Below are positions 46,555 through 56,038 of a stretch of 61,075 nt of DNA, one piece after another. Origin of the DNA: Planctomycetaceae bacterium (GTDB taxonomy: Bacteria > Planctomycetota > Planctomycetia > Pirellulales > Pirellulaceae); contig JAHEBQ010000039.1 of assembly GCA_024642205.1 (NCBI GenBank), positions 1 to 61,075 on the forward strand, read 5' to 3'. The notes under the pieces are model-generated. The model saw only the letters and a list, made by a program, of their open reading frames with translations. It had not been told where the DNA came from and did no database searches. The translations under genes were made by a program, and so were the position numbers. Within the stretch, counting starts at the first letter, position 1, and every line of letters begins with the position of its first letter.

Positions 46555-47730
46555 CTACAGTTTGGCGAACGCATCCATGGCCTGCTGGATATGCGCGTCC
46601 GTCAAGGCGGCAGAAACCTGGACCCGCAATCGGGCTTCACCTTTGGGGACAACTGGGAAGCCGAAACCGATCACCATCACGCCGAGGTCGAACAATTGTT
46701 TCGATTTACGAATCGCTTCGGCCTCGTCACCAATCATGATCGGAATGATCGCCGTGGGCGATGGTGTGCAATCAAAACCGAGATCCGCCAGTCCCTCGCG
46801 AAACGTTGCGACGTTGGCGTGCAGTCGGGCAACGATCGTCGGGTCATTTTCGATTACTTCGATCGCTTTGTGTGCACTGTAAGCCACGGTCGCCGGCAGC
46901 GCGTTGGAAAACAGGCTGGGCCGACCCCGTTGTTCCAGCACGGAAATCGCATCGGCGGAAGCGGCAATGTACCCGCCGGCGGCGCCTCCCAGTGCTTTGC
47001 CCAGCGTTCCCGTAATCACATCGACGTGTCCGAGCAAGTCGAAATGCTCATGTGTACCACGCCCCCCCTTCCCCATTACGCCGACCGCGTGCGAGTCGTC
47101 CACCACCAGCAGTGCGTCGTATTGTTTGCACAGCGCGACAAGTTCTGGGAGCCTGGCCACATCGCCTTCCATGCTGAATACACCATCCGTCACCACCCAC
47201 CGCGTTACATGTGATTGTGATTCCTTCAGCAATGATTCAAGTTGGTCGATATCACTGTGTTTGTAGACTTTCTTGGTGACCGATTTTGACATCAACCGCA
47301 TCCCGTCAATGATGCTGGCATGATTCAATTCGTCAGAAAGGATCACGTCTTCCGGACCGACCAATGTCGGGAACAGGGCTTCGTTAGCGTTCCAACAGCT
47401 GACGTAGGAGAGCGAACTTTCGGTGCCGACAAAACTGGCTATTTTGGATTCAAGTCGTCGGTGACATTGGAGCGTTCCACAGATGAATCGTACCGACGCG
47501 GTCCCGGCTCCGTAGTCACGGAGACCCTGGATGCCGGCCTCGATGACGTCAGGATGGTCGGCCAATCCGAGGTAGTTGTTGGAACAGAGAACAAGCACCT
47601 GGCCTTTACCTTCGATTTCAACCACCGGGCGCATCGGTGATGAAATGTCATAAAACGGCTTGAGCTGCCCTGAATCGGACCATTCGTGGATGAACTGTTG
47701 GCAACGTCGATCAAATGAACTGTTTGGCAT
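46555..47730 (-). CDS. kbl: Glycine C-acetyltransferase (2-amino-3-ketobutyrate CoA ligase)
   Basis: A 391-residue alpha-oxoamine synthase. Working after threonine dehydrogenase, it splits 2-amino-3-ketobutyrate with CoA into glycine and acetyl-CoA. Visible motifs are VLCSNNYLGLADHPDVI, GTASVRFICGTLQCHRRLE, DELNHASIIDGMRL, TDGVFSMEGDVARLPELV and VVDDSHAVGVMG. The PLP lysine is in TGTLGKALGGAAGGYIA (about residue 245, as in E. coli Kbl). ATG 47730 is clear. It lies 86 bp after tdh, same strand. Confidence 0.96.
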   Translation of the reverse strand: MPNSSFDRRCQQFIHEWSDSGQLKPFYDISSPMRPVVEIEGKGQVLVLCSNNYLGLADHPDVIEAGIQGLRDYGAGTASVRFICGTLQCHRRLESKIASFVGTESSLSYVSCWNANEALFPTLVGPEDVILSDELNHASIIDGMRLMSKSVTKKVYKHSDIDQLESLLKESQSHVTRWVVTDGVFSMEGDVARLPELVALCKQYDALLVVDDSHAVGVMGKGGRGTHEHFDLLGHVDVITGTLGKALGGAAGGYIAASADAISVLEQRGRPSLFSNALPATVAYSAHKAIEVIENDPTIVARLHANVATFREGLADLGFDCTPSPTAIIPIMIGDEAEAIRKSKQLFDLGVMVIGFGFPVVPKGEARLRVQVSAALTDAHIQQAMDAFAKL

Positions 47731-47816
47731 AGGGACACGCGTGACGTGAGATTTGAAAGAGATTGTGAATTCAGTTGTGACTTGTGGCAGAACCGAAACA
47801 TGGAGTATGCGAACGA

Positions 47817-48875
47817 TTACTGTGGCATCTTGATCACGACTTTGATCGCCTCACCGGACTGCATCATCTTGAGGCCTTTTTCGTAATCTGCCATATCCAA
47901 TACATGGGTGATGATTGGATCGAGTTCCAGTCGCTCGGAAAGCAACAGGTTTTCCATTTGATACCACGTTTCGAACATTTTTCGACCATTGATTCCCAGA
48001 ATCGTGATTCCTTTGAAAATGACCAGCTTCGCCCAATCGAGTTGAATTTCATTGGAGGGGATTCCGAGCATTGCGGCCGTGCCACCGCTGCGAAGTACGG
48101 AGAATCCATCCCGGATTGCATGTGGGCTTCCGCTCATTTCCAACATCACGTGTGGACCGTGGCCGTGAGTCAGCTCCTGAATTTCTTTCGTCCAGTTGTC
48201 GCTTGCTTTGAACGCCCGTTCGGCCCCCAGTTTTGTGGCCAGTTCCAGTCGTCGATCATCCATGTCCGTGACGAATATTTTCCCGGCTCCTGCCGCTTTG
48301 GCGACCGTGACCGCCATCAAACCGATAATGCCAACACCCGTGATCAGGACCGATTTTCCGCTTACGCCTGCGGACATGACGGTATGGACGGCGTTGCCAA
48401 GCGGATCAAAAATCGCGGCGATCTTGTCCGGAATGCCAGGACTCACCGGCCAACAGTTTTCTTCAGGGACGGCAACGTATGGGGCAAAACACCCATTACA
48501 ATCGATCCCCAAAATGACCACCGCCTCGCAAATATGACCATTTCCAGTTCGGCACATTTCGCATTTGCCGCATCCGATGTGACCTTCGCCGCTGACGCGC
48601 TGGCCGATCTCGACTCTCTCGACAGCGCTGCCAATCTTGATCACCTTTCCCACAAACTCATGGCCGGTGGTGATTCCGAGCTTGACCCGATCCTGGCTCC
48701 AGGCATCCCATTCGTAGATATGACGATCGGTCCCGCAAATCCCGGCATGCGTAACTTTGATCAATACCTGGCGCGGACCAATTTCGGGAACATCAATGGA
48801 GTCGCACCAATCCAGACCCGGCGCATCATGGAGCTTGCGAATGGCTGGCATGGATTGGGGTAAAGTGATTGACAT
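47817..48875 (-). CDS. tdh: L-threonine 3-dehydrogenase
   Basis: A 352-residue zinc-dependent NAD dehydrogenase oxidising threonine to 2-amino-3-ketobutyrate. Catalytic zinc ligands lie in HAGICGTDRHIYEWD and ITTGHEFVGKV, and structural-zinc cysteines in GCGKCEMCRTGNGHIC. The cofactor loop is ITGVGIIGLMAVTVAKAAG with ITDMD-type acidic residue (FVTDMDDRR). GHGPHVMLEMSGSPHAI and the following segments are typical of Tdh rather than generic alcohol dehydrogenase. ATG 48875 follows AAAAGG. First gene of the threonine catabolic cluster with kbl and ltaE. Confidence 0.95.
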   Translation of the reverse strand: MSITLPQSMPAIRKLHDAPGLDWCDSIDVPEIGPRQVLIKVTHAGICGTDRHIYEWDAWSQDRVKLGITTGHEFVGKVIKIGSAVERVEIGQRVSGEGHIGCGKCEMCRTGNGHICEAVVILGIDCNGCFAPYVAVPEENCWPVSPGIPDKIAAIFDPLGNAVHTVMSAGVSGKSVLITGVGIIGLMAVTVAKAAGAGKIFVTDMDDRRLELATKLGAERAFKASDNWTKEIQELTHGHGPHVMLEMSGSPHAIRDGFSVLRSGGTAAMLGIPSNEIQLDWAKLVIFKGITILGINGRKMFETWYQMENLLLSERLELDPIITHVLDMADYEKGLKMMQSGEAIKVVIKMPQ

Positions 48876-49115
48876 CAGGTGGATACCTTTTGATTGGCTG
48901 TCGGGAGTAAAAACTGGTTTTGAAATATGTTAGCCAAGCCAATTTGAATTGGCGATAGCGCTCAACGGATCGCCACCGTCGAGCAATCGAATGACGAGAG
49001 CTGCAATGTGGCATTAATGAGGCGAAGTGATTTCCAGGGAAAGCCAACTGCCGGGTATTGGGGTCATTTTATCGAAGAGATTGTACGGTGATGGAGATGC
49101 CGAGGCGCTTTACTG

Positions 49116-50000
49116 CTAGTCGGCGCCGTGGTTACTCGCTATGTTTTCAACTTCGGTCCAGGAATCCATGATGTGAACCAGGTAACGGTCGAGTTCCGAA
49201 ACCACGGTTTGGTCCATTTGTCGAATCTTGCCCATCACTTCTTGCATTTCTCCGTGCAGCCCGTCGTGCTTTTCAAAAAACGGGATTGAGTCATTCCACG
49301 CATCGCGATGTTGTTTGAAGGCGCTGGCAAACTCAGTAGGGCATTCACTAAAATCGATGCTGTCCAACCCATGCACGTAAACACTCACCGCCGTTGCCAA
49401 CGAGTGCTTTTCCGGTAATTGGTCGCGTTGCCGTGAAAGCACGGAATCCATAGCAAGCACCTGTGCGATTGCCTGTTTGGCGCCTTTCCTGGGAGCCTGG
49501 CCAGTTCGATGGCAACTAAATCGCAGCTCCTGGTTGGTTCCATCTTTCTGTTGGTTCATGACGACAATGAGCAGCCGATCAGGACTGATGTTCTGGAACG
49601 TCAACCCGTCAAACCTGGCTTCCTTTTCTGAAATGGAGGTCAAGGGGAACTCGATGGATTTGTCCTTCTCTTCCCAGCCGACCAGTTCGCTGCTGAAATG
49701 CTTGAGTCGAAGTACGAGTGTCTCGTCCTTTGGAACGATGGTCAGGAACTCGTAGAAATTGACGTGGCCATCCTTGATGAATTTGAACATACCCACCATG
49801 GTTCCACCTTTGGGAGGATTCCATGTCTCTTCAAACTTTCCTCCCATTGCTTCGCCTTCCCAATGCCCGGCAATCCACTTGAGATCATCAATCGAAGCTT
49901 TGGGGCTGTGCCCTACCTTCGGCTCCTGACCCGTAATGGCGGGTGGAAGTGACAACACGAAAATGATGATCACAGTCAAGAAACGGAATGTCGATTTCAT
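49116..50000 (-). CDS. Secreted DUF6265-type protein with helical C-terminus
   Basis: A 294-residue exported protein. ATG 50000 puts a signal peptide at the N-terminus (STFRFLTVIIIFVLSLPPAITG); the longer open frame does not. Residues 40-175 form the DUF6265 lipocalin-like barrel: LKWIAGHWEGEAMGGKFEE, NPPKGGTMVGMFKFIKDG, FYEFLTIVPKDETLVLRLKH and KEARFDGLTFQN. Such domains are thought to bind or respond to small ligands; the role is unknown. Residues 180-294 are a separate helical region (IDFSECPTEFASAFKQHRD) that may be a metal-free four-helix module. It has no operon partner: pfp starts upstream on the same strand with its stop about 230 bp away. Confidence 0.7.
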   Translation of the reverse strand: MKSTFRFLTVIIIFVLSLPPAITGQEPKVGHSPKASIDDLKWIAGHWEGEAMGGKFEETWNPPKGGTMVGMFKFIKDGHVNFYEFLTIVPKDETLVLRLKHFSSELVGWEEKDKSIEFPLTSISEKEARFDGLTFQNISPDRLLIVVMNQQKDGTNQELRFSCHRTGQAPRKGAKQAIAQVLAMDSVLSRQRDQLPEKHSLATAVSVYVHGLDSIDFSECPTEFASAFKQHRDAWNDSIPFFEKHDGLHGEMQEVMGKIRQMDQTVVSELDRYLVHIMDSWTEVENIASNHGAD

Positions 50001-50228
50001 GGATGGACCTTTGCGGATTGAGGCTGGCCTGGTTGTGGTGTGGAACCATCTTAAGGGAAAGCGGCCGCCAAAACAAAACAGTGCCAGGGCCCATTCCACA
50101 GATTTGCGAATTGAAAAATCCACGTCTCGGCCCAAGTAACGCGCGGCTGAGGTATTCACGAAGATCGCCCGGAAAAAGCAAACAGGTAGGCGCCACTCGA
50201 TCCGCGACTGGAACCAATCGCGAAAGGA

Positions 50229-51533
50229 CTAGTCGTTGACGTGCGTTTCGAGAAATCGTGCCAAACGATGAAAATCACTATTCGTGTCGATGTATCGAAC
50301 GACCGTTACCAGTGTTTCAGGGTCCACAAGGTTTTCGAAAGGTTCGTAATGTAGATCAAGCTGGCCACTGATGCTCACCATGACTCCATTGAGCTTCTTT
50401 TCGGCGAGCGCGCGAAATGCACCGACTCCCAGTTGACTACCGAGCATTGCGTCGAATGCGTGGGGCTTGGCACAACGGGCTTCATAGCCAAGTTGAAGGC
50501 CTTTGACCAGGCGTCTTGAACCAGTTTTTTCCGTGTATTTTTTCTGAACCGAGTTCGACAGAATCGAGTACAAGCTGACCTGCGAGATATTGATATGGCC
50601 ATGATCATCACGGGACACCCCCTCGACGTAACTGAATGGGAGGAACTCGGCGAGCCCTTCAGCCACGACGATAACACCGTACTGTTTCCCTTCTGCTTCG
50701 CGGGCGAGCATCGTCTTAACGATCCGTTCCGAGACGCGGTCCATGTCCATGCATTGGCGGGTTATGATTTGCCCGGCTTCGTTCGTGAATTCTTCCTCAA
50801 CCAGGTACCCTGCCATGATGTCTTCGACGCTGATCACTAGACTGGCTTCTCCGGCGATGGCAGCTCCATAGGAAAGCCAGCCGGCACTGCGACCCATTGT
50901 TTCGGTCAGGAAGTAAGAACGCGTTGCTTCGGCGTCGTAGATCAAGTTTCGGATCTCGGTCGCCAGAAAATCGACGGCCGTAAAAAAGCCAAAAGTAAAA
51001 TCGATACCGTGGTAATCGTTGTCGATCGTTTTCGGCAAGTGCACGACGGGAATCGTTTTCCCGACACCGTTTTTTTCCTGGTAAAGCTTGAATTTGTTGG
51101 CCGTCTTGAGCGTGTCGTCACCTCCAATGGAAATCAAGGCGTCAATGCCGATCGAGGCGAGGGCTTCGCAGACGCGTTTCATCGGGGCAGATTTTTCCGC
51201 ATCTGAAAGGTCGGCAGGACAGGTGATATGCTTACCGGGGTTGGTCCGGGCAGTTCCGATCATGATCCCTTGCGCATTACGCGTTCGGCCAAGGACTTTG
51301 TGGCTGAGGATAATGTAGTCGGTGCCTTCAACGAGCGGTTTGGAGGAATCGAAATCGACCAGCGACGAATACCCGTACTTGATCCCGATGACTTCAACAC
51401 CGGCGCGCAGAAATGACGCCGCCGCAGCGGAAATGACCGCATTGGCCGAGGGAGCCGGACCGCCGGCAAACAGGATGGCGACCCTCTTGAAAGAATGGTC
51501 AGGTTTGATGGGAGGTGAAAGCGTATTTGTCAC
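50229..51533 (-). CDS. pfp: Pyrophosphate-dependent 6-phosphofructokinase
   Basis: A 434-residue phosphofructokinase that uses pyrophosphate rather than ATP and so works reversibly in glycolysis and gluconeogenesis. The N-terminus has VAILFAGGPAPSANAVI. The phosphate donor site reads ISIGGDDTLKTANKF (about residue 136), and GGDD in place of GGDG is the PPi-type signature. PKTIDNDYHGIDFTFG (about 168) carries the catalytic Asp. MGRSAGWLSYGAA (about 214) binds fructose 6-phosphate. GYEARCAKPHAFDAMLGSQL matches the long-chain PPi group. The gene appears monocistronic. Confidence 0.94.
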   Translation of the reverse strand: MTNTLSPPIKPDHSFKRVAILFAGGPAPSANAVISAAAASFLRAGVEVIGIKYGYSSLVDFDSSKPLVEGTDYIILSHKVLGRTRNAQGIMIGTARTNPGKHITCPADLSDAEKSAPMKRVCEALASIGIDALISIGGDDTLKTANKFKLYQEKNGVGKTIPVVHLPKTIDNDYHGIDFTFGFFTAVDFLATEIRNLIYDAEATRSYFLTETMGRSAGWLSYGAAIAGEASLVISVEDIMAGYLVEEEFTNEAGQIITRQCMDMDRVSERIVKTMLAREAEGKQYGVIVVAEGLAEFLPFSYVEGVSRDDHGHINISQVSLYSILSNSVQKKYTEKTGSRRLVKGLQLGYEARCAKPHAFDAMLGSQLGVGAFRALAEKKLNGVMVSISGQLDLHYEPFENLVDPETLVTVVRYIDTNSDFHRLARFLETHVND

Positions 51534-51664
51534 GACTTGGTGCCTTGAACTCGACTGGTATGGAATGGTAACAAATCGAGTTTATTCAAAAGAAAGAAGA
51601 TTGAATACGGGCGGATCACTCCGATTGACATTGAGAATTCCGCGTACCCTAAATGTTGATTTGG

Positions 51665-53002
51665 TCACAAGTTTCGCTCAACCCATTTGGTGTCGACCTT
51701 GCAATCAACGAAATCCGGATGCTTGAGCACGGTCGTCAGAAAGGGAACCGTTGTCTTAATCCCGGTGATACGTAGCTCATCGAGGCAACGAATCATACAA
51801 GCGATGGCCTGGGTTCGAGTCGGCTGGTGAACGATCAGCTTACCGACCATCGAATCGTAATACGGAGGAACGGTATATCCCGCATGAACGTGGGTGTCAA
51901 AACGAACGCCCAATCCGCCCGGGATGCAGATGCTCTGAATGGTTCCCGGGCTTGGTGCGAAGTTTTTCGACGGATCTTCGGCGTTGATTCGGCACTCGAT
52001 CGCGACTCCGTTGCATTTGATTTCGTCTTGGGTAAATGCCAGTTTTTCTCCGGCAGCAACGCGGATTTGCTGCTGGATCAAGTCGATTCCGGTGACCATT
52101 TCAGAAACAGGATGTTCCACCTGAATCCGGGCGTTGACTTCGATAAAATAATAATTGTTGTCTTGGTCAACAATAAACTCAACTGTCGCGGCGTTGTAAT
52201 AATTTGCATTCTTGATCATCCGCACAGCCGCGTCACAAATCGACGTTCGCACGCTCTCGGGCAACGTGGGCGCGGGACTCTCTTCGATCAGCTTTTGGTG
52301 CCGTCGTTGGGTCGAGCAGTCGCGTTCCCACAAGTGGACTACGTTGCCGTGCATGTCGGCAAGGATTTGGACTTCGACATGGCGGGGCTGAGCGATGAAT
52401 TTTTCGAGATAGACGCCGGCGTTTCCAAATGCTGCTTGAGCTTCCTGGGCCGCCTGCTCCAACGCGTTCTTGAGTTCGGATTCGCTTGCAGCGATTCGCA
52501 TTCCCTTGCCACCTCCGCCAGCTGTGGCTTTGACGAGTACCGGGTAACCGATTTCTTTGGCGGTTTGAAGTGCGTCGTTCTCTTCCTCGATCAGGCCGGC
52601 GCTCCCTGGAACAACGGGCACATTCGCCTTGCGGGCCAGCGCGCGGGCTTCGTTTTTGTCCCCCAGCATCTGCATGGCTTCCGGTGTTGGCCCAATAAAG
52701 TCGATATTGGAATCCCGACATACTTCATTGAAGTGCGCATTCTCGGCCATGAAGCCGTAGCCGGGATGAATTGCTTCCGCGTTGGCAACTTCCGCGGCAG
52801 AGATGATCTGCTCAATTCGGAGGTAGCTCTCGCTGGAGCGCGCGTTGCCAACACAGTAGGCTTCGTCGGCAAGTTCAAGGTAGGCACTGCCGCGATCGGC
52901 TTCACTAAAAATCGCAACCGTTTCGATCCCCATTTCTTTGCAGGCCCGGATGATACGAAGGGCAATCTCTCCGCGGTTCGCGATCAGGATTCGGTGGTAC
53001 AT
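51665..53002 (-). CDS. accC: Biotin carboxylase subunit of acetyl-CoA carboxylase
   Basis: A 445-residue ATP-grasp enzyme that carboxylates the biotin on AccB, the first step of fatty-acid synthesis. It opens [20 protein letters not shown] and has YRIYFVDS-type early strands, [17 protein letters not shown], the glycine-rich lid [38 protein letters not shown], and [20 protein letters not shown] (metal ligands and catalytic Arg). Length matches AccC. It lies 160 bp downstream of accB on the same strand. Confidence 0.97.
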   Translation of the reverse strand: MYHRILIANRGEIALRIIRACKEMGIETVAIFSEADRGSAYLELADEAYCVGNARSSESYLRIEQIISAAEVANAEAIHPGYGFMAENAHFNEVCRDSNIDFIGPTPEAMQMLGDKNEARALARKANVPVVPGSAGLIEEENDALQTAKEIGYPVLVKATAGGGGKGMRIAASESELKNALEQAAQEAQAAFGNAGVYLEKFIAQPRHVEVQILADMHGNVVHLWERDCSTQRRHQKLIEESPAPTLPESVRTSICDAAVRMIKNANYYNAATVEFIVDQDNNYYFIEVNARIQVEHPVSEMVTGIDLIQQQIRVAAGEKLAFTQDEIKCNGVAIECRINAEDPSKNFAPSPGTIQSICIPGGLGVRFDTHVHAGYTVPPYYDSMVGKLIVHQPTRTQAIACMIRCLDELRITGIKTTVPFLTTVLKHPDFVDCKVDTKWVERNL

Positions 53003-53162
53003 GGTTATTTATTTGATCGTCTGGATTGTGAACGTCGAAACAGCGGCGCCGGTGATTCGTCAACAGAAACGAGGATTCATCGGAAAATCGCCGGTCAGAT
53101 TTGTCATGGATCTGGCTGGAATCCAGATCTGCGTTACCTTGATTCGGAGACGCAGCCCGGTA

Positions 53163-53633
53163 TCAGCTTTTGAGGACTTTGAAGAGCGGCTTGTTGTTGT
53201 CCACCGGTTCTTCATTTCCAACCAGGCACTCAATGATTTTTCCGGAAACGCCAGCTGTGATTTCGTTAAACATCTTCATGGCTTCCACAATGCAAACAAC
53301 CGTGTCCGGTGTTACCGAGTCTCCGACTTTGACGAAATTCTCGGAATCCGGCTTCGGTTTTGAATAGAAAGTCCCAATGGTTGGACTCTCGATGAATACG
53401 ACATTGGGATCGTCGGCCACGGGGGCAGTGACTGCCGGACCTCCGGCAGTCACCGTTGGCGCCGGCGCCGGGTTCGGAGTGTAGGCGATCGGTTGATCAC
53501 CTCCACGGCGCAAACGGATTCGCTGATCGGCCTGTTTCAAATCCACTTCGCTGAGATCGTGCTCTTGCATCAGCTCGATCAACTCACGGATCTTGGTAAC
53601 CTCAAAAACGGATTCATGTTTTTCTTTCGCCAT
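53163..53633 (-). CDS. accB: Biotin carboxyl carrier protein of acetyl-CoA carboxylase
   Basis: A 156-residue carrier. ATG 53633 (MAKEKHESVFEV), six bases after GGAG, gives the normal length; two in-frame ATGs up to 19 codons upstream are less likely. The N-terminal part IRELIELMQEHDLSEVDLK is typical AccB. A Pro/Ala/Gly-rich mobile linker follows (PNPAPAPTVTAGGPAV). The C-terminal biotinyl domain carries the biotin lysine in CIVEAMKMFNEITAG (about residue 122) and ends PVDNNKPLFKVL. It hands carboxyl groups from AccC to the carboxyltransferase, which is not encoded nearby. Confidence 0.95.
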   Translation of the reverse strand: MAKEKHESVFEVTKIRELIELMQEHDLSEVDLKQADQRIRLRRGGDQPIAYTPNPAPAPTVTAGGPAVTAPVADDPNVVFIESPTIGTFYSKPKPDSENFVKVGDSVTPDTVVCIVEAMKMFNEITAGVSGKIIECLVGNEEPVDNNKPLFKVLKS

Positions 53634-53829
53634 TATTGCTCCACAGCCGTGAGCCGGAGTTTCGTTAGCCATATTGCTGTCGTTCTCCAACGCGTGGTCT
53701 GAATTGTTCTGGTTATTGGTAAATCAGCGAATACTCCACCATCACTTATCGAGTCGATATCCGAGACGCGGGATGACGGAATTAAAGTCAGTGTGGTCTT
53801 TCAAAAACGAGTCCCGATTGTAGCTTCAA

Positions 53830-54933
53830 CTAACATCCGAGGTCCACGGTACATTCTTCGATATGTTTCGGTAAATTGCTGAGAACCTCGTGTCCCTCCG
53901 GCGTGACCAAAACATCGTCTTCGATCCTGATCCCACCAAAATCGGGGATGTAGATCCCTGGTTCGACCGTTACGACCATTCCGGCCTTGAGCGAATCTGT
54001 TTGGATTGGCGAGATGTACGGTTTTTCATGAATATCGAGGCCGATACCATGTCCGAGCCCGTGTCCGAAATGTGGACCGAATCCGGACGCCTCGATCACG
54101 CTTCTCGCTGCAGAATCCACTGATTTCATAGGAACGCCAGGCCGGATTTTCTTAATGGCAGCCAATTGGGCCTTCAGGACAATTTCATAAATCTTCCGTA
54201 ATTTCGTCGGGATGTTCGAGGTAATCAGGACACGTGTCAGGTCACTCATGTAGCGATCGACTTCCGCGCCCCAATCGAGCAGTACAAATGGGCTTTCACC
54301 TATCCGTTTCTGGCTGGGGCGACCATGCGGCAGCGCCGATCTGGCCCCAACGCCGACAATTGGATCAAAGGCGCATCGCGTTGCCCCAAATGCGCGCATT
54401 TGGTGTTCGATGTTATGTGCAATTTGAAGCTCGGTTTGGTCGGGAGTCAACTGCGAACGAATGACGTCGAAAGTGCGCTGGTTTACCTCGACCGATTTTC
54501 GAATCGCCGCGATTTCGGACTTGTCTTTGATTAACCGGAGCGATTCAATCAAATCGCTGGAGGCAACCCATTCCGACATCGAAAGGCGTGATTCCAGGCG
54601 GTCGAATTCGGCTTTCGACATCGAATCGGATTCGAAGGCGACCGATGTGAATTTTGATTGCCTGGTAACTTTTTCCAATGAATCGAGCATGGTCGACCTG
54701 GCGTCTCGAATTTCAACATCCAGACCCGGGCATTCGTCTTCAAGTTGAGTCGAGTAGCGACTGTCGCTGAGCAGGATCTCCTGATTCGAAGTGACAAACA
54801 GATATCCTGCACTTCCGGTAAACCCGGTCAAGTAACCGACGTTTTTGATGTTGGTCACCAACAGTGCAGAAACCCCCAGTGACTTGATGCTGGACCGGAG
54901 TTTCCGTAACCGACGTTTGAAAGGAGGATTCAT
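53830..54933 (-). CDS. M24-family Xaa-Pro aminopeptidase
   Basis: A 367-residue metallopeptidase with creatinase-like N-terminal and pita-bread C-terminal domains. ATG 54933 is the best start; the open frame upstream is not conserved. The N-domain opens LRKLRSSIKSLGVSALLVTN, then GFTGSAGYLFVT. The five metal ligands are in place: Asp in VLLDWGAEVD (about residue 217) and MSDLTRVLI (about 229), His in HGLGHGIGLDIHEKP (about 291), Glu in VVTVEPGIYI (about 320) and GGIRIEDDVLV (about 335). It removes N-terminal residues before proline. It lies upstream of accB-accC, a known neighbour arrangement in bacteria. Confidence 0.93.
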   Translation of the reverse strand: MNPPFKRRLRKLRSSIKSLGVSALLVTNIKNVGYLTGFTGSAGYLFVTSNQEILLSDSRYSTQLEDECPGLDVEIRDARSTMLDSLEKVTRQSKFTSVAFESDSMSKAEFDRLESRLSMSEWVASSDLIESLRLIKDKSEIAAIRKSVEVNQRTFDVIRSQLTPDQTELQIAHNIEHQMRAFGATRCAFDPIVGVGARSALPHGRPSQKRIGESPFVLLDWGAEVDRYMSDLTRVLITSNIPTKLRKIYEIVLKAQLAAIKKIRPGVPMKSVDSAARSVIEASGFGPHFGHGLGHGIGLDIHEKPYISPIQTDSLKAGMVVTVEPGIYIPDFGGIRIEDDVLVTPEGHEVLSNLPKHIEECTVDLGC

Positions 54934-55231
54934 ACCTGAGCTGGGGCTCGTGGAGTGGAGTAACGTATGCCAACATTCTAAGCCGACGAATCGAAGACTT
55001 GAAGCACTCGGGGGATACCATGGGTCCGACGTACCGCGTTTGCGATGTGGTTGCAACACTCCCACCCACGAGCGAAGGTTGATCAAGGTCTGCCGCAAAA
55101 CAGACAAGGCAGAAGCGGAACCGGCAGATACCCGTTTTGCCGAGCCGCTTGCCGGTCTCTCCGGGAAACGGCTGGAATGGTAATTTTCCATTTTTCGCGG
55201 TCTCATCCTGAACCGAATCCGCGATGAAGTC

Positions 55232-56038
55232 CTATCCGTATCGGATTTCCTTTTTGGGAAGTACCGTTGAGTCCGGATCAAATTTTTTCAATCCGGTCCC
55301 TTGAAGCAAGACAAGGCCGAGGTAATACGGATTGAGTAAGACGTACCGGCGCCACAATCTGCGTGGCTCAAGGGACAAACGGTAGAGCCACTCCAGGCCC
55401 AGTCGTTGAAAAATCGGAGGGGCTTGAGCGAGGCAACCAGCGTGAAAGTTGAAAGCTGCGCCCACCGCAAGAACCGGCATTCGGAGGTGCTCTTTGAATT
55501 CGTAGGCCCAGACTTCCTGTCGTGGACAGCCAATACCCACCAAGGTAATCCGGGCTCCGCTCCGGTTAATTGCATCGATGATCTCCTGCTTTTCCGAAAC
55601 GGAAACCATACGGAATTTCGAAGGCATGACGCCGACGATTTCCAGGTTGGGGAATCTCTGGGCAAGTTTTTCGGTCAAATCGCCAAGTACTTCCGAACTT
55701 CCGCCAAACAGGTAAATCGGAATGCGTTGCTGCTCTGCGGCCCGGCAGGTCTCCAGCATCAGGTTCGGCCCGTACACGCGGTCTTTGAGTGCCGTTCCAT
55801 GCAACAGGTTCAAGGCCCACCTCACCGGTTGGCCATCCGGGACGACTAATTCAATCTGATTAAGTCGATGTCGGTGTTCTTCGTCCATGACACCCGTCAT
55901 GACTCCGTGGACGGCAAGCGCGGAGACGCCAAGTGGCTGCTGTTGCTGGGCCGATTCGACGATTCTTCCAACAACGGCTTCATAGTCCACGGCGCTGATA
56001 TTGACTCCCAGCAAATTGAATTTGCCGAGATCGATCAT
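55232..56038 (-). CDS. WecG/TagA/CpsF-family glycosyltransferase
   Basis: A 268-residue GT26 enzyme that adds a sugar (often N-acetyl-mannosaminyl or glucosyl units) to a lipid-linked glycan on the cytoplasmic face. ATG 56038 overlaps the stop of the upstream epimerase by ATGA, a translational-coupling arrangement that fixes the start. The family signature runs [83 protein letters not shown] and [20 protein letters not shown]. The partner epimerase presumably makes its donor sugar. Product likely an exopolysaccharide or O-antigen-like glycan. Confidence 0.93.
   Translation of the reverse strand: MIDLGKFNLLGVNISAVDYEAVVGRIVESAQQQQPLGVSALAVHGVMTGVMDEEHRHRLNQIELVVPDGQPVRWALNLLHGTALKDRVYGPNLMLETCRAAEQQRIPIYLFGGSSEVLGDLTEKLAQRFPNLEIVGVMPSKFRMVSVSEKQEIIDAINRSGARITLVGIGCPRQEVWAYEFKEHLRMPVLAVGAAFNFHAGCLAQAPPIFQRLGLEWLYRLSLEPRRLWRRYVLLNPYYLGLVLLQGTGLKKFDPDSTVLPKKEIRYG

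Noticed and set aside
45533..46882. 449-codon plus-strand open frame
   Set aside because: Antisense to ltaE and kbl; composition is rich in Arg/His/Cys as in shadow frames.
47784..48863. 359-codon plus-strand open frame
   Set aside because: Antisense shadow of tdh.
51827..53173. 448-codon plus-strand open frame
   Set aside because: Antisense to accC, which is unmistakable; the frame follows from codon bias and has no family features.
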